NCBI GenBank assembly: GCA_008015235.1
Contig: SSFF01000015.1
Span: 195,065 to 259,064, forward strand
Source of the DNA: Rhodoferax sp.
Lineage (GTDB): Bacteria; Pseudomonadota; Gammaproteobacteria; Burkholderiales; Burkholderiaceae_C
Direction of reading: 5' to 3'
DNA length: 64,000 nucleotides
Shown: positions 54,479-63,798 of the stretch, in pieces
Layout: each line of letters opens with the position of its first letter
Numbering within the stretch: position 1 is the stretch's first letter
Program-made: the position numbers and the translations under genes
Notes under the pieces: model-generated
Seen by the model: only the letters and a program-made list of their open reading frames with translations
The model's database searches: none
What the model was told of the DNA's origin: nothing

Positions 54479-55792
54479 ATGGAAAACCTGACAACTTTGG
54501 CCGACTGGCTGGCCTACTGCGAGCAGATGCACCCCAAGGGCATCAATGGCATCGAACTGGGGCTGGACCGCATCCGCACCGTGGCGCAGCGCATGCAGCT
54601 GCGCTTTGACTGCCCGGTGTTCACCGTGGCCGGCACCAACGGCAAGGGCTCCACCTGCGCCATGCTGGAGAGCATCCTGCAGCAGGCCGGCTACCGCACC
54701 GGCGTATTCACCTCGCCCCACCTGGTGCACTTCGAGGAACGCCTGCGGATCAACGGCGAGGCCATAGCTGCTAGCAAATTGGTAGCGGCTTTTGCAGATG
54801 TTGAGCGGGCCAGAACCCAATTGGGCTCCGAAGTGGCGCTCACCTACTTCGAATTCACCACCTTGGCCATCCTGCACGAGATGACGCGCAGCGGCCTGGA
54901 CGCTGCGGTTCTGGAGGTCGGTCTGGGCGGTCGGCTGGACGCGGTGAACATCATCGACACCGACTGCGCCATCATCACCAGCATCGACCTTGACCACACC
55001 GAACTGCTGGGCCCGGACCGCGAGAGCATAGGTTACGAGAAGGCCGGCATCATGCGCACCGGCCGACCTGTGATCGTGAGCGACCCGATGCCGCCGCAAA
55101 GCGTGCTCGACCGGGCCACCGAAGTGGGTGCTGACCTCTGGTGCGTGGGTGCCGACTTCAACACCTCGGGCGACAAGCAGCAGTGGGGCTGGGCCGGGCG
55201 CGACAAGCGTTACAGCGGCCTGGCCTACCCGGCGCTGCGCGGCGCCAACCAGTTGGTCAACGCCGCCGGTGTGCTGGCCGCGCTGGCGGCCCTGCAGGAG
55301 CGTCTGCCGGTCACGGCCCAGGCGGTGCGCAATGGCCTGGCCTTTGTCGAACTGCCGGGTCGCTTCCAGATCATTCCCGGCCAGCCCACGCTGGTGCTGG
55401 ACGTGGCGCACAACCCGCACTCGGTGGCGGCGCTCACCGCCAACATGGACGCCATGGGCTTCTTCCAGAACACCCATGCGGTGTTCGGCGCCATGGCCGA
55501 CAAGGATCTCACGCCCATGTTTGCCCGCATCGGCCCCTTGGTGGACCGCTGGTACTTCACCGACCTGCCGTCACCGCGTGCGGCCACGGCGGCCGATTTG
55601 CAAGCGCGCTGGCATCGCTTGGGCATGCGTGCCGACGCTGCGTTGAGCACGCACGTGAACCCCTCGGCCGCGCTGCAGGCGGCCCTGGCCGCCGCAGGGC
55701 CCACTGATAGAATCGTGGTCTTCGGCTCGTTCTACACCGTAGGGGGCGTTTTGCAGGACGGCATTCCCCGCCTGCAGGCGCCTCACCTCTAG
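54479..55792 (+). CDS. folC: Bifunctional folylpolyglutamate/dihydrofolate synthase
   Basis: The 437-residue protein is a Mur-ligase-like ATPase: P-loop TNGKGSTCAMLE at about 57-68, HLVHFEERLRINGE, and D-V-A-H-N-P-H near 300. It adds glutamate to folates. At 54762-54825 a stretch resembling the comamonad dispersed repeat is read in frame (AIAASKLVAAFADVERARTQ). It is the first of an operon-like run folC - SPOR - cvpA - purF - metZ - gltX. Confidence 0.95.
   Translation: MENLTTLADWLAYCEQMHPKGINGIELGLDRIRTVAQRMQLRFDCPVFTVAGTNGKGSTCAMLESILQQAGYRTGVFTSPHLVHFEERLRINGEAIAASKLVAAFADVERARTQLGSEVALTYFEFTTLAILHEMTRSGLDAAVLEVGLGGRLDAVNIIDTDCAIITSIDLDHTELLGPDRESIGYEKAGIMRTGRPVIVSDPMPPQSVLDRATEVGADLWCVGADFNTSGDKQQWGWAGRDKRYSGLAYPALRGANQLVNAAGVLAALAALQERLPVTAQAVRNGLAFVELPGRFQIIPGQPTLVLDVAHNPHSVAALTANMDAMGFFQNTHAVFGAMADKDLTPMFARIGPLVDRWYFTDLPSPRAATAADLQARWHRLGMRADAALSTHVNPSAALQAALAAAGPTDRIVVFGSFYTVGGVLQDGIPRLQAPHL
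54762..54825 (+). repeat. Possible dispersed repeat within folC
   Basis: ATAGCTGCTAGC ... GAGCGGGCCAGAACCCAATT. Both ends resemble the family consensus, but the protein alignment shows no large insertion, so conversion or chance similarity is possible. Confidence 0.4.
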
Positions 55793-55808
55793 CCCACACC
55801 ACCCGTCC

Positions 55809-56648
55809 ATGGCATTTTTCAAGTTCCGCAAAGGTGGCGAAGACGCCCCCACCAGCCCTGCCGCACCTGAGAGTGTGCAGGCCATGCGTACACGTGCCCG
55901 CCATCGGCTCATTGGCGCCAGTGTGCTGGTGCTGGCCGGGGTTATCGGGTTTCCGCTGCTGTTCGACAACCAGCCGCGTCCGATTGCGGTGGACATCCCG
56001 ATCGACATTCCCGACAAGAACAAGGTCAAGCTCCTGGGCAACCAGCCGGTGGTACCCGCGGCAGCCCAAAGTGGCGGCGTGATCGACGAATCGGCTCCAC
56101 CGCCTTTGGCGGCGGCAACGCCTGCTGCGCCAGAAACGCCGCCCAAGGCCGCACCGGCCCCCGCTGCCGTGGCCCAGGTTGCGCCGAAGGAAGAGATCAT
56201 CGCCCCGGCCAAGCCGCAGCCTACGCCCGTCGCTGCCAAGCCGGAAGCCAAACCCGAGCCTAAGCCAGAACCTAAACCGGAGCCCAAGCCTGCGCCCAAG
56301 CCCACCGCGGAGGCTGCCAAGGCACAGGCCCTGCTGGAAGGCAAAGAGCCGGTCAAGCCCGAACCGAAGCCCGCGGCCACGGCCCCGGCTGTCGCCGAGC
56401 ACAAGGCCGATGCCGGCAAGGGCCGTTTCGTGGTGCAGGTGGGCTCGTTCACTGACCTGGCCAAGGCCCGCGAAGCGCGCCTGAAGATGGAAAAGGCCGG
56501 TTTCAAGACCTATACCCAGGAGGTGCAGTTGAAAGAAGGCAAGCGCCTTCGCGTGCGCATCGGCCCGTTCGAGACGCGCGCGCTGGCCGAGAAAGCCGCT
56601 GAAAAAGCCAAGAAGCTGGACCTGAGCGGCGCCATCCTGGAGCTGTAA
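55809..56648 (+). CDS. SPOR-domain cell-division-associated protein (DedD-like)
   Basis: The 279-residue protein has one transmembrane helix (about 36-56, LIGASVLVLAGVIGFPLLF). A long Pro/Ala/Lys-rich periplasmic linker with KPEP/KPAP repeats follows (about 130-190). The C-terminal SPOR domain (about 200-278) contains GRFVVQVGSFTDLAKAREAR and VRIGPFETRALAEK. SPOR domains bind denuded septal peptidoglycan. Its place between folC and cvpA is the same as dedD in E. coli. Confidence 0.92.
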   Translation: MAFFKFRKGGEDAPTSPAAPESVQAMRTRARHRLIGASVLVLAGVIGFPLLFDNQPRPIAVDIPIDIPDKNKVKLLGNQPVVPAAAQSGGVIDESAPPPLAAATPAAPETPPKAAPAPAAVAQVAPKEEIIAPAKPQPTPVAAKPEAKPEPKPEPKPEPKPAPKPTAEAAKAQALLEGKEPVKPEPKPAATAPAVAEHKADAGKGRFVVQVGSFTDLAKAREARLKMEKAGFKTYTQEVQLKEGKRLRVRIGPFETRALAEKAAEKAKKLDLSGAILEL

Positions 56649-56660
56649 GGCACGCGCACC

Positions 56661-57146
56661 ATGGCCACGGTGGATTGGATTTTTCTGGGCGTGTTGCTCT
56701 TTTCCATGGTGGTGGGTGCGTGGCGCGGTCTGGTGTACGAGCTGATTTCTCTGGCGAGTTGGTTTGCGGCCTTTGTTCTGGCCCAGTGGCTGGCGCCCGA
56801 TGTGGCCCAGCACCTGCCCATGGCAGGGGCGGGTGAAGAGCTGCGCTATGCGGGTGGATTTGTGGTGGTGTTCGTGGCCAGCCTGTTTGCAGGCAGCCTG
56901 ATCGCGTTTTTGCTGAAGAAATTGATCACGGCCGTGGGCATGCGCCCGGCCGACCGCGCCTTGGGAGCCTTGTTTGGGCTGGTGCGTGGTGCTGTTTTGT
57001 TGTTGGCCGTGGTGGTCGTGGTGGGCATGACGCCACTGCACACCGGCCCGTGGTGGCAAGAGGCGGTGGGCCCGCGTGTGGCCAATGTGGTGTTGGCGGG
57101 TCTGAAGCCGGTGCTGCCGCAGGAATTCGGAAAATACCTTCCTTGA
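56661..57146 (+). CDS. cvpA: CvpA family membrane protein
   Basis: The 161-residue polytopic protein has four hydrophobic segments and typical motifs VDWIFLGVLLFSMVVGAWRG, GFVVVFVASLFAGSL, and DRALGALFGLVRG. CvpA is linked to colicin V production and envelope robustness. It lies immediately upstream of purF, the conserved order, 12 bases apart. Confidence 0.93.
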   Translation: MATVDWIFLGVLLFSMVVGAWRGLVYELISLASWFAAFVLAQWLAPDVAQHLPMAGAGEELRYAGGFVVVFVASLFAGSLIAFLLKKLITAVGMRPADRALGALFGLVRGAVLLLAVVVVVGMTPLHTGPWWQEAVGPRVANVVLAGLKPVLPQEFGKYLP

Positions 57147-57158
57147 TGGGATAAAACT

Positions 57159-58664
57159 ATGTGTGGAATCGTTGGCGTTGTCAGTAATGCGCCGGTCAAT
57201 CAGCTGATCTATGACGCCCTGTTGCTGTTGCAGCATCGGGGGCAGGACGCGGCAGGCATCGTTACGCAGCAGGACCGCAAGTTCTTCATGCACAAGGCCA
57301 AGGGCATGGTGAAGGACGTGTTCCGTACCCGCAACATGCGCGGTCTGCTGGGCAACTGCGGCCTGGGCCAGGTGCGTTACCCCACCGCAGGCAACGCCTT
57401 CAGCGAGGAAGAGGCGCAGCCTTTCTACGTGAACGCGCCCTTCGGCATCGTGCTGGTGCACAACGGCAACCTCACCAACGCCAAGGCGCTGAAGAAAGAG
57501 CTGTTCGAAACCGACCACCGCCACATCAACACCGAAAGCGACTCCGAGGTGCTGCTCAACGTGCTGGCCCACGAGGTGGACAAGTGCACGCGCGGCCAGT
57601 CGGTACTGCAGCCGGAGCACCTGTTCCAGGCAGTGGCCAGCGTGCACGAGCGCATCAAGGGCTCGTACGCCGTCATTGCGCTCATTGCCGGGCACGGTGT
57701 GCTCGCGTTCCGCGACCCCTTCGGTATCCGTCCGCTGTGCATGGGCCGTGGCGCCGACGGCACTCGCATGCTGGCCAGCGAATCGGTCACCCTGGAAGGC
57801 ACGGGCGTCACCCTGGAGCGCAACATTGCCCCAGGCGAGGCCGTGTTCATCGACCTGCAGGGCAATGTGCATGCGCAGCAGTGCGCCAAGAACCCGCAGC
57901 TCAAGCCCTGCATCTTCGAGTACGTCTATCTGGCGCGGCCGGATTCCGTCATTGACGGCGTGTCGGTGTACCAGGCGCGCCTGAACATGGGTGAGACCCT
58001 GGCCAAGCGCGTCATCTCCACCGTTCCGCCGGACCAGATCGACGCCGTCATCCCCATTCCCGAGTCGTCGCGCCCCAGTGCGCAGCAGCTTGCCCAGTTG
58101 TTGGGCCTGCCCTACCGCGAAGGTTTTGTGAAGAACCGCTACGTGGGTCGCACCTTCATCATGCCGGGACAGGCTGTGCGCAAGAAGAGCGTGCGCCAGA
58201 AGCTCAACGTGATTGCCAGCGAGTTCAAGGGCCGCAATGTGCTGCTGGTGGACGACTCCATCGTGCGTGGTACCACCTCCAAGGAAATCGTGCAGATGGC
58301 GCGCGACGCCGGTGCCCGCAAGGTCTACCTGGCCAGCGCCGCGCCACCGGTGCGCTACCCCAACGTGTACGGCATCGACATGCCCACCAGCAACGAGCTG
58401 GTGGCCTACAACCGCAATGTGGAAGAAATTCGCGCCATCATCGGCTGCGACGCCCTGATTTACCAGGACGTGGAGCCCATGAAGAAAGCCGTGGCTTCGC
58501 TCAACGCGGGGTTGCAGGGCTTCGATGCCTCGTGCTTTGACGGCGTGTACGTCACCGGCGACATCACCACAGACGACATCGCCGCGCTCAATGCCGCCCG
58601 CGTCGGCGGTGCCGAGGACATGGAAGACACTTCGCGTCTGGCCTTGCCCAACGCGAGCGAATAA
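57159..58664 (+). CDS. purF: Amidophosphoribosyltransferase
   Basis: The 501-residue enzyme makes phosphoribosylamine, the first step of purine synthesis. The mature N-terminus is Cys2 (MCGIVGVVSN), the glutaminase nucleophile. The glutaminase domain has LGQVRYPTAG and LVHNGNLTNA. The PRPP loop VLLVDDSIVRGTTSKE is at about 362-377. The length is normal. It is in the cvpA-purF-metZ run, nine bases before metZ. Confidence 0.96.
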   Translation: MCGIVGVVSNAPVNQLIYDALLLLQHRGQDAAGIVTQQDRKFFMHKAKGMVKDVFRTRNMRGLLGNCGLGQVRYPTAGNAFSEEEAQPFYVNAPFGIVLVHNGNLTNAKALKKELFETDHRHINTESDSEVLLNVLAHEVDKCTRGQSVLQPEHLFQAVASVHERIKGSYAVIALIAGHGVLAFRDPFGIRPLCMGRGADGTRMLASESVTLEGTGVTLERNIAPGEAVFIDLQGNVHAQQCAKNPQLKPCIFEYVYLARPDSVIDGVSVYQARLNMGETLAKRVISTVPPDQIDAVIPIPESSRPSAQQLAQLLGLPYREGFVKNRYVGRTFIMPGQAVRKKSVRQKLNVIASEFKGRNVLLVDDSIVRGTTSKEIVQMARDAGARKVYLASAAPPVRYPNVYGIDMPTSNELVAYNRNVEEIRAIIGCDALIYQDVEPMKKAVASLNAGLQGFDASCFDGVYVTGDITTDDIAALNAARVGGAEDMEDTSRLALPNASE

Positions 58665-58673
58665 GGGGCCGGC

Positions 58674-59885
58674 ATGAGCAAACAGCAATTACCGGACGAT
58701 TTGCACCGCGAGACCCTGGCCGTGCGCATGGCCGTTGAGCGCAGCCAGTACGGTGAAAACTCCGAGGCCCTGTTCCTGACCAGTGGCTATGTGCAGCCTT
58801 CGGCCGCAGCCTCGGCCCGTCGCTTTGCCGGTGAGGAAGACGGTTTTACCTACGGACGCTACGGCAACCCCACGGTGGCCAGCTTCGAGCAACGCCTGGC
58901 CGCCATGGAGGGCACCGAGGCCTGCATGTCCACTGCGTCGGGCATGTCGGCCATTCTGATGATGTGCATGGGCCTGCTCAAGTCCGGTGACCACGTGGTG
59001 TGCTCGCAGTCCATGTTTGGTTCGACCATCAAGCTCATTGGTTCGGACCTGGCCAAGTTCGGTGTCGAGTCCAGCTTTGTGCCGCAGACCGACGTGGCTG
59101 CCTGGAAAGCTGCGGTCAAGTCCAATACCAAGCTGCTGTTTGCCGAGACACCCACCAACCCGCTCACCGAGGTGTGTGACATCCAGGCACTGGCCGACAT
59201 CGCACACAACGCCGGTGCCCTGCTGGCAGTGGACAACTGTTTTGCCACCCCGGCACTGCAAAAGCCAGTGTCCATGGGGGCTGACATCGTCATGCATTCC
59301 GGCACCAAATACCTGGACGGTCAAGGGCGCGTGATGGCTGGGGCCCTGTGCGCCAGCCAGAAGCTGGTTACGGAAAGCTTCCTGCCGGTGCTCAAGAGCG
59401 CAGGCATGACCCTGGCGCCGTTCAATGCCTGGGTGGTACTCAAGGGGCTGGAAACCCTGGGTATCCGCATGCAGGCCCAGTCGGCCAGCGCCTTGAAGCT
59501 GGGCCAGTGGCTGGAAGCCCACCCAGCGGTGCAACGCGTGTTCTACCCCGGCCTGACCAGCCATCCGCAGCATGCACTGGCCATGCGCCAGCAGTCGAAT
59601 TGCGGTGGTGCGGTGCTTTCTTTCGAAGTGAAAGCCGCTGACGCCGACCAGGCCCGTGCACGCGCCTTCCATGTGCTCGACAGCATGCAAACCCTGTCGC
59701 TGAGCACCAATCTGGGCGACACCAAGACGCTGGTGGCGCATCCTGCCAGCACTTCGCATGGTCGCCTCACTGAAGCGCAGCGCGAAGCTGCTGGCGTGAC
59801 CCAAGGCCTGATCCGCGTGGCGGTGGGCCTGGAACATTTTGACGACATCACCGCCGACCTGGCGCGTGGTCTGGAAACCCTCTGA
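58674..59885 (+). CDS. metZ: O-succinylhomoserine sulfhydrylase
   Basis: The 403-residue PLP enzyme forms homocysteine from O-succinylhomoserine and sulfide. It is in the Cys/Met-metabolism family: [16 protein letters not shown], the Schiff-base Lys in [17 protein letters not shown], and the [12 protein letters not shown] segment near the C-terminus. The purF-metZ order is the common one in betaproteobacteria and supports metZ over a cystathionine gamma-synthase call. Its stop lies one base before the gltX start. Confidence 0.92.
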   Translation: MSKQQLPDDLHRETLAVRMAVERSQYGENSEALFLTSGYVQPSAAASARRFAGEEDGFTYGRYGNPTVASFEQRLAAMEGTEACMSTASGMSAILMMCMGLLKSGDHVVCSQSMFGSTIKLIGSDLAKFGVESSFVPQTDVAAWKAAVKSNTKLLFAETPTNPLTEVCDIQALADIAHNAGALLAVDNCFATPALQKPVSMGADIVMHSGTKYLDGQGRVMAGALCASQKLVTESFLPVLKSAGMTLAPFNAWVVLKGLETLGIRMQAQSASALKLGQWLEAHPAVQRVFYPGLTSHPQHALAMRQQSNCGGAVLSFEVKAADADQARARAFHVLDSMQTLSLSTNLGDTKTLVAHPASTSHGRLTEAQREAAGVTQGLIRVAVGLEHFDDITADLARGLETL

Positions 59886-59886
59886 C

Positions 59887-61272
59887 ATGACCAAAACACG
59901 TACCCGCTTTGCCCCGTCGCCCACGGGCTTCATCCACCTGGGCAACATCCGTTCGGCCCTGTACCCCTGGGCCTTTGCCCGCGCCACGCAAGGCGACTTC
60001 ATCCTGCGCATTGAAGACACCGATGTGGAGCGCTCCTCACAAGAAGCGGTGGACGTCATTCTGGAAGGCATGGAGTGGTTGGGCCTGGGCCACGACGAAG
60101 GTCCGTTCTACCAGATGCAGCGCATGGCGCGCTACAAGGAAGTGCTGGCCCAGATGCAGCAGGCCGGCCTGGTCTATCCCTGCTACATGAGTGTGGAGGA
60201 ACTCGACGCCCTGCGCGAGCGCCAGATGGCGAACAAGGAAAAGCCGCGCTACGACGGCACCTGGCGTCCGGCGCCCGGCAAGGTGCTGCCCCCCGTGCCC
60301 GAAGGCGTGAAGCCCGTGTTGCGTTTCATGACGCCCCAGGGCGGCACTGTGTCCTGGGACGACAAGGTCAAGGGCCGCGTGGAGTTCAGCAACGACGAGC
60401 TGGACGACTTGGTCATCGCCCGCCCCGACGGCACGCCCACCTACAACTTCTGCGTGGTGGTGGACGACATGGACATGGCCATCACCCACGTGATCCGTGG
60501 TGACGACCATGTGAACAACACCCCGCGTCAGATCCACATTTTCCGTGCCCTGGGCCAAGAGCCCCCGGTCTACGCCCACTTGCCCACCGTGCTCAACGAA
60601 GACGGCGAGAAGATGAGCAAGCGCCGCGGCGCCAAACCCGTCACCTGGTACCGCGATGCCGGTTTCCTGCCCGACGCCATGGTGAACTACCTGGCCCGCC
60701 TGGGCTGGAGCCACGGCGATGACGAAATCTTCAGTCGCGCCCAATTCCTAGAATGGTTCAACCTGGACCACCTGGGGCGCAGCGCCGCCCAGTTCGACGA
60801 GACCAAGCTGCGCTGGGTCAATGCCCAGCACCTCAAGGCCCTCACCGGCGACGTGCTCGCGGGACTGGTACAGCCGTTCCTGGCCCAGCGCGGTGTGGCT
60901 TCCGATGTCCGCTTGCCCGCCCTGTGCGACCTGCTCAAGGACCGCTGCGATACCTTGGTGGCCTTGGCCGACTGGTTGGAACGTTTCTATGCCGATGTGC
61001 CTGCCAGCGAGGAAGAACGCAGCAAGCACGTGACCGACGCTGTGCGTCCCGCAGTGGCAGCCTTGGCAACCCGTTTGCAGGGCTGTGCCTGGGACAAGGC
61101 CGCCATCAATGGTGCCATCAAGGAAGTGCTGGCAGAGTGCGGTTTGAAGATGCCGCAGTTGGCAATGGCCGTGCGCGTGCTGGCATTCGGCACCGCGCAG
61201 ACGCCTTCGCTCGATGCCATGCTGGAGCTGAGCCAGAGAGAAAAAATTTTGGCGAGTCTTGCCAAGGCCTAG
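59887..61272 (+). CDS. gltX: Glutamyl-tRNA synthetase
   Basis: The start at ATG 59887 ([14 protein letters not shown]) gives 461 residues. This class I synthetase has the HIGH-type signature [11 protein letters not shown] and KMSKRRG. It charges tRNA-Glu (and possibly tRNA-Gln). It sits just upstream of a tRNA cluster that includes tRNA-Glu, which is functionally fitting. Confidence 0.96.
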   Translation: MTKTRTRFAPSPTGFIHLGNIRSALYPWAFARATQGDFILRIEDTDVERSSQEAVDVILEGMEWLGLGHDEGPFYQMQRMARYKEVLAQMQQAGLVYPCYMSVEELDALRERQMANKEKPRYDGTWRPAPGKVLPPVPEGVKPVLRFMTPQGGTVSWDDKVKGRVEFSNDELDDLVIARPDGTPTYNFCVVVDDMDMAITHVIRGDDHVNNTPRQIHIFRALGQEPPVYAHLPTVLNEDGEKMSKRRGAKPVTWYRDAGFLPDAMVNYLARLGWSHGDDEIFSRAQFLEWFNLDHLGRSAAQFDETKLRWVNAQHLKALTGDVLAGLVQPFLAQRGVASDVRLPALCDLLKDRCDTLVALADWLERFYADVPASEEERSKHVTDAVRPAVAALATRLQGCAWDKAAINGAIKEVLAECGLKMPQLAMAVRVLAFGTAQTPSLDAMLELSQREKILASLAKA

Positions 61273-61288
61273 AAAACATGTATATAAT
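61259..61288 (+). promoter_or_regulatory. Promoter of the tRNA-Ala/Glu/Asp cluster
   Basis: TTGCCA (61259-61264) and TATAAT (61283-61288), spacer 18, lie 60 bases before tRNA-Ala. The -35 overlaps the end of gltX. Confidence 0.75.
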
Positions 61289-61348
61289 TCAAGGCTTCGG
61301 TAAACGACAAATGTGATGCGAAAGCAAAACAAATGTCACCCAGGGTTT

Positions 61349-61424
<76 letters not shown>

Positions 61425-61456
61425 AAACGGTACCGAAATGGCTAGTCCAAGGTTTT

Positions 61457-61532
61457 GACCCTATCGTCTAGAGGCCTAGGACATCACCCTTTCACGGTGA
61501 GTACCGGGGTTCGAATCCCCGTAGGGTCGCCA
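61457..61532 (+). tRNA. tRNA-Glu (anticodon TTC)
   Basis: The acceptor GACCCTA/TAGGGTC and anticodon loop CTTTCAC (TTC) with encoded CCA fit tRNA-Glu. Confidence 0.97.
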
Positions 61533-61577
61533 AGTTTGTAGCACTTGGCTGTCGCAAGGCAGCAAAGCTATCTACCA

Positions 61578-61654
61578 GGAGTGGTAGTTCAGTTGGTTAG
61601 AATACCGGCCTGTCACGCCGGGGGTCGCGGGTTCGAGCCCCGTCCACTCCGCCA
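61578..61654 (+). tRNA. tRNA-Asp (anticodon GTC); left attachment site of the second element
   Basis: A 77-base tRNA with acceptor GGAGTGG/CCACTCC, anticodon loop CTGTCAC (GTC), and CCA encoded. An integrase gene follows 79 bases later, and the sequence changes to lower GC, so its 3' end is the presumed insertion site, left intact. Confidence 0.97.
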
Positions 61655-61661
61655 AAACCAG

Positions 61662-61698
61662 AAAACCCTTGTAATTCAATGAGTTACAAGGGTTTTTC
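61662..61698 (+). terminator. Rho-independent terminator of the tRNA operon
   Basis: A perfect 13-base stem AAAACCCTTGTAA/TTACAAGGGTTTT with a nine-base loop is followed by TCTC. It lies eight bases after the tRNA-Asp CCA. Confidence 0.88.
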
Positions 61699-61733
61699 TC
61701 TTTCAGGACTGGTAGCAGAATTGGTAGCAACTC

Positions 61734-62996
61734 ATGCTCAATCTGCCTGTCTATAAGCTCCCAGGTTCTGGCATCTGGTACATCCACACCAGGTTTGAAG
61801 GCAAACAGTTCAAGAGGTCACTTCGTACCCGTGACAAGTCATTGGCTACACTCAAAGCCATAGAACTTGTCAAAGTCATGACCCATAGAAAATTTGAAAT
61901 TGACCTTCAACGGGGGATCTTCAAGGCTGAACCTGGTGAAGACACAGCAGCCATGATTGAGGCCATTGGTGTCATTTCACGGCATTCAAAAAGTTTGCCA
62001 TTGCCCATCCCTAGCCCTTCCCACGGGAAGGGAACCATTGAAAATGAGCCCCCTGTTGCTGCTAAACGCAGCAAACCCAAGACAACATTGAAGCAGTTGC
62101 TTGATGATTTCTTCCTGCTGAAGTCTCACCTGACACCAGCCACCAAGACCTCATACGAAGCCACTATCAATGAGTTTTCCAAGTACCTGAAAAACCCGGA
62201 CATTCAAGACGTCCAATCTTCAGACGTTACTGATTTCCAGAAGGTTCTGGCAGTTCGTCAGAATGTTTCCAGGACGATTGATTCAAAAATTGGGACCATC
62301 CGTGCCCTGTACAACTTTGCCATCAAGCAGGGCAAGTTCAATGGAAAGAATCCTGCTGAACGTTTAAACCTGCTCACCAAAAAACAGAAGAACAGTGGTG
62401 GCTTTGGAATCTTTGATCGGGATGAAATCATCCAGATTTTTGACTGTGACTACTTTAGGGAACAGAAGACCAAAGACCCGAACTACTACTGGGGGACACT
62501 GCTTGCTCTGGTTTCTGGATGCCGTAGTTCGGAAATCACCAGTCTCAAAGCAGGGGACATCAAAACCTCTGGAAAGGGGATTCGTTATCTTGCCATCCGT
62601 GACTCCAAGACACCTGCTGGCATCAGGGATGTTCCCGTTCCTTCCACCTTCTTTGAATTGGGTTTTGCCCAATTCATTGAAGGCAAGACTGACAACATTT
62701 TCAAGTACGAGAACAGGGTGGGCAAAGGTGCAGGCAATGCCATAGGGAAGAAATTTTCCAGGCATTTGGAGGCAGTGAAAGTCAATCGCCCCAAGTTGGT
62801 TTTTCATTCACTCAGAAAGTTCTGCAACAACTACCTGTTGGAGAACGATGTGTCCATGGAAGCACGTTGCCAGTTCATTGGACATGAACTGGGTTCGGTC
62901 AACATCACGACCTATACGAATAGGATTTCAGTGGATGCCTTGGGGAGATTGATTCTTCCGGTGCAGGAAAAAATCATCCAATTAACGAAGGTCTGA
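61734..62996 (+). CDS. Tyrosine recombinase integrase of the tRNA-Asp element
   Basis: The 420-residue protein has an N-terminal arm-binding domain (LPGSGIWYIHTRFEGKQFKRS), a SAM-like domain at about 120-205 (KQLLDDFFLLKSHLTPATKTS) and a catalytic domain. Arg is in VSGCRSSEITSL, Lys in RDSKTPAG, H-x-x-R is HSLRKF, the second His in IGHELG and Tyr in TTYTNRIS. It reads away from tRNA-Asp, unlike the first island's phage-type integrase. Confidence 0.93.
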   Translation: MLNLPVYKLPGSGIWYIHTRFEGKQFKRSLRTRDKSLATLKAIELVKVMTHRKFEIDLQRGIFKAEPGEDTAAMIEAIGVISRHSKSLPLPIPSPSHGKGTIENEPPVAAKRSKPKTTLKQLLDDFFLLKSHLTPATKTSYEATINEFSKYLKNPDIQDVQSSDVTDFQKVLAVRQNVSRTIDSKIGTIRALYNFAIKQGKFNGKNPAERLNLLTKKQKNSGGFGIFDRDEIIQIFDCDYFREQKTKDPNYYWGTLLALVSGCRSSEITSLKAGDIKTSGKGIRYLAIRDSKTPAGIRDVPVPSTFFELGFAQFIEGKTDNIFKYENRVGKGAGNAIGKKFSRHLEAVKVNRPKLVFHSLRKFCNNYLLENDVSMEARCQFIGHELGSVNITTYTNRISVDALGRLILPVQEKIIQLTKV

Positions 62997-63038
62997 CAAA
63001 CCTTGGAGGCCCCCCTTGGGGCGCACTCTGAATCGACT

Positions 63039-63320
63039 TCAAGATTCTTTTTTCGCGGTGAAAATTTTGTAAATTCCCCACAAAATGAAGCCAACTATTC
63101 CAAGTGGAATACCGAACCACATAAATAGCACCATCCCCATGAGAGCCCAGATATAGATCCCGTAAGCAAAATTTCCGAGTGCATTTCCAAGAAGCTCTCC
63201 ACAACCATGACAACCGCTTCCTGGATAACCACAGCTACATCCAGGGATAAGTGATGGCAACTGATATCCCAAAATGATGAGAGCAATGAATGATGCCAAC
63301 ACAAGTAACAATATTTTCAT
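63039..63320 (-). CDS. Small Cys-rich membrane protein
   Basis: The start at ATG 63320 (MKILLLVLASFIALI) gives 93 residues. There are two hydrophobic segments with a Cys-rich loop between (CSCGYPGSGCHGCG) and a basic C-terminus (KIFTAKKES). The Cys pattern may bind metal, or the protein may be a small inner-membrane protein. It converges on the integrase. Confidence 0.5.
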   Translation of the reverse strand: MKILLLVLASFIALIILGYQLPSLIPGCSCGYPGSGCHGCGELLGNALGNFAYGIYIWALMGMVLFMWFGIPLGIVGFILWGIYKIFTAKKES

Positions 63321-63402
63321 GGCTCCAAAATTGTCCATTTCTGCAAATGGCTGCATAGGTTGATGTAAGACTGCTTCAGTTCATCATAGCTCAAAGACCT
63401 TT

Positions 63403-63765
63403 CTACATTCGAAGCTTTCTTCTTGACAGGTCAGTTCCCGTTTTCTCTTCACTGTCCGAGCCTTCACTTTGGAGCTTGATGTGTACGGGCCATTTCCCTG
63501 TAATTGTCAAAACCTCCACTGCTCGTGGACTTGGAACATAGCCTGTGATTTGATCTGGGGTGAAGTCTCCATTGATTACAGCAATCAAGAATGCCTGTTC
63601 CTTGAACTCGGGTGATCCAGTCAGGTGGATTCCCTTCCATCCTTTCATCTTGGCAACCTTGAGCATGACACCGATTTCCCTGTCTGTTCCATTGCGGCAT
63701 GCAACCCTTCCACCGAAGTCCCTGACTGCACCTGGATCCAGTGCTATTTGAATCGCCCCGGGAAT
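63403..63765 (-). pseudogene. Relaxase/LPD7-like protein, N-terminal part removed by an IS
   Basis: The open frame runs back to the IS edge, beginning SIPGAIQIALDPGAVRDFGG. It continues MLKVAKMKGWKGIHLTGSPEF and EQAFLIAVINGDF, the pattern of the LPD7 domain found at the C-terminus of relaxase/TraI-type proteins of integrative elements. The N-terminal part, including any relaxase domain, is beyond or destroyed by the insertion. Confidence 0.55.
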
Positions 63766-63771
63766 TGAGGA

Positions 63772-63798
63772 GGCTCCATTACCTGAGAGAATGGAGCC
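63772..63798 (+). promoter_or_regulatory. Hairpin sequestering the start of IS3 orfA
   Basis: GGCTCCATT and AATGGAGCC form a perfect nine-base stem with a nine-base loop, ending directly at the ATG at 63799. Read-through transcripts from outside would hide the start and ribosome site, a known protective device in some insertion sequences. Confidence 0.5.

Noticed and set aside
55557..58688. A 1,043-codon open frame on the minus strand opposite folC, the SPOR gene, cvpA and purF
   Set aside because: It is antisense to four well-recognised genes in a GC-rich region, where long antisense frames are expected. It shows no family motif.
61572..61787. A 71-residue minus-strand frame ending GRYSNQLNYHSW
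   Set aside because: It is the translation of tRNA-Asp and its flank, a well-known false gene.
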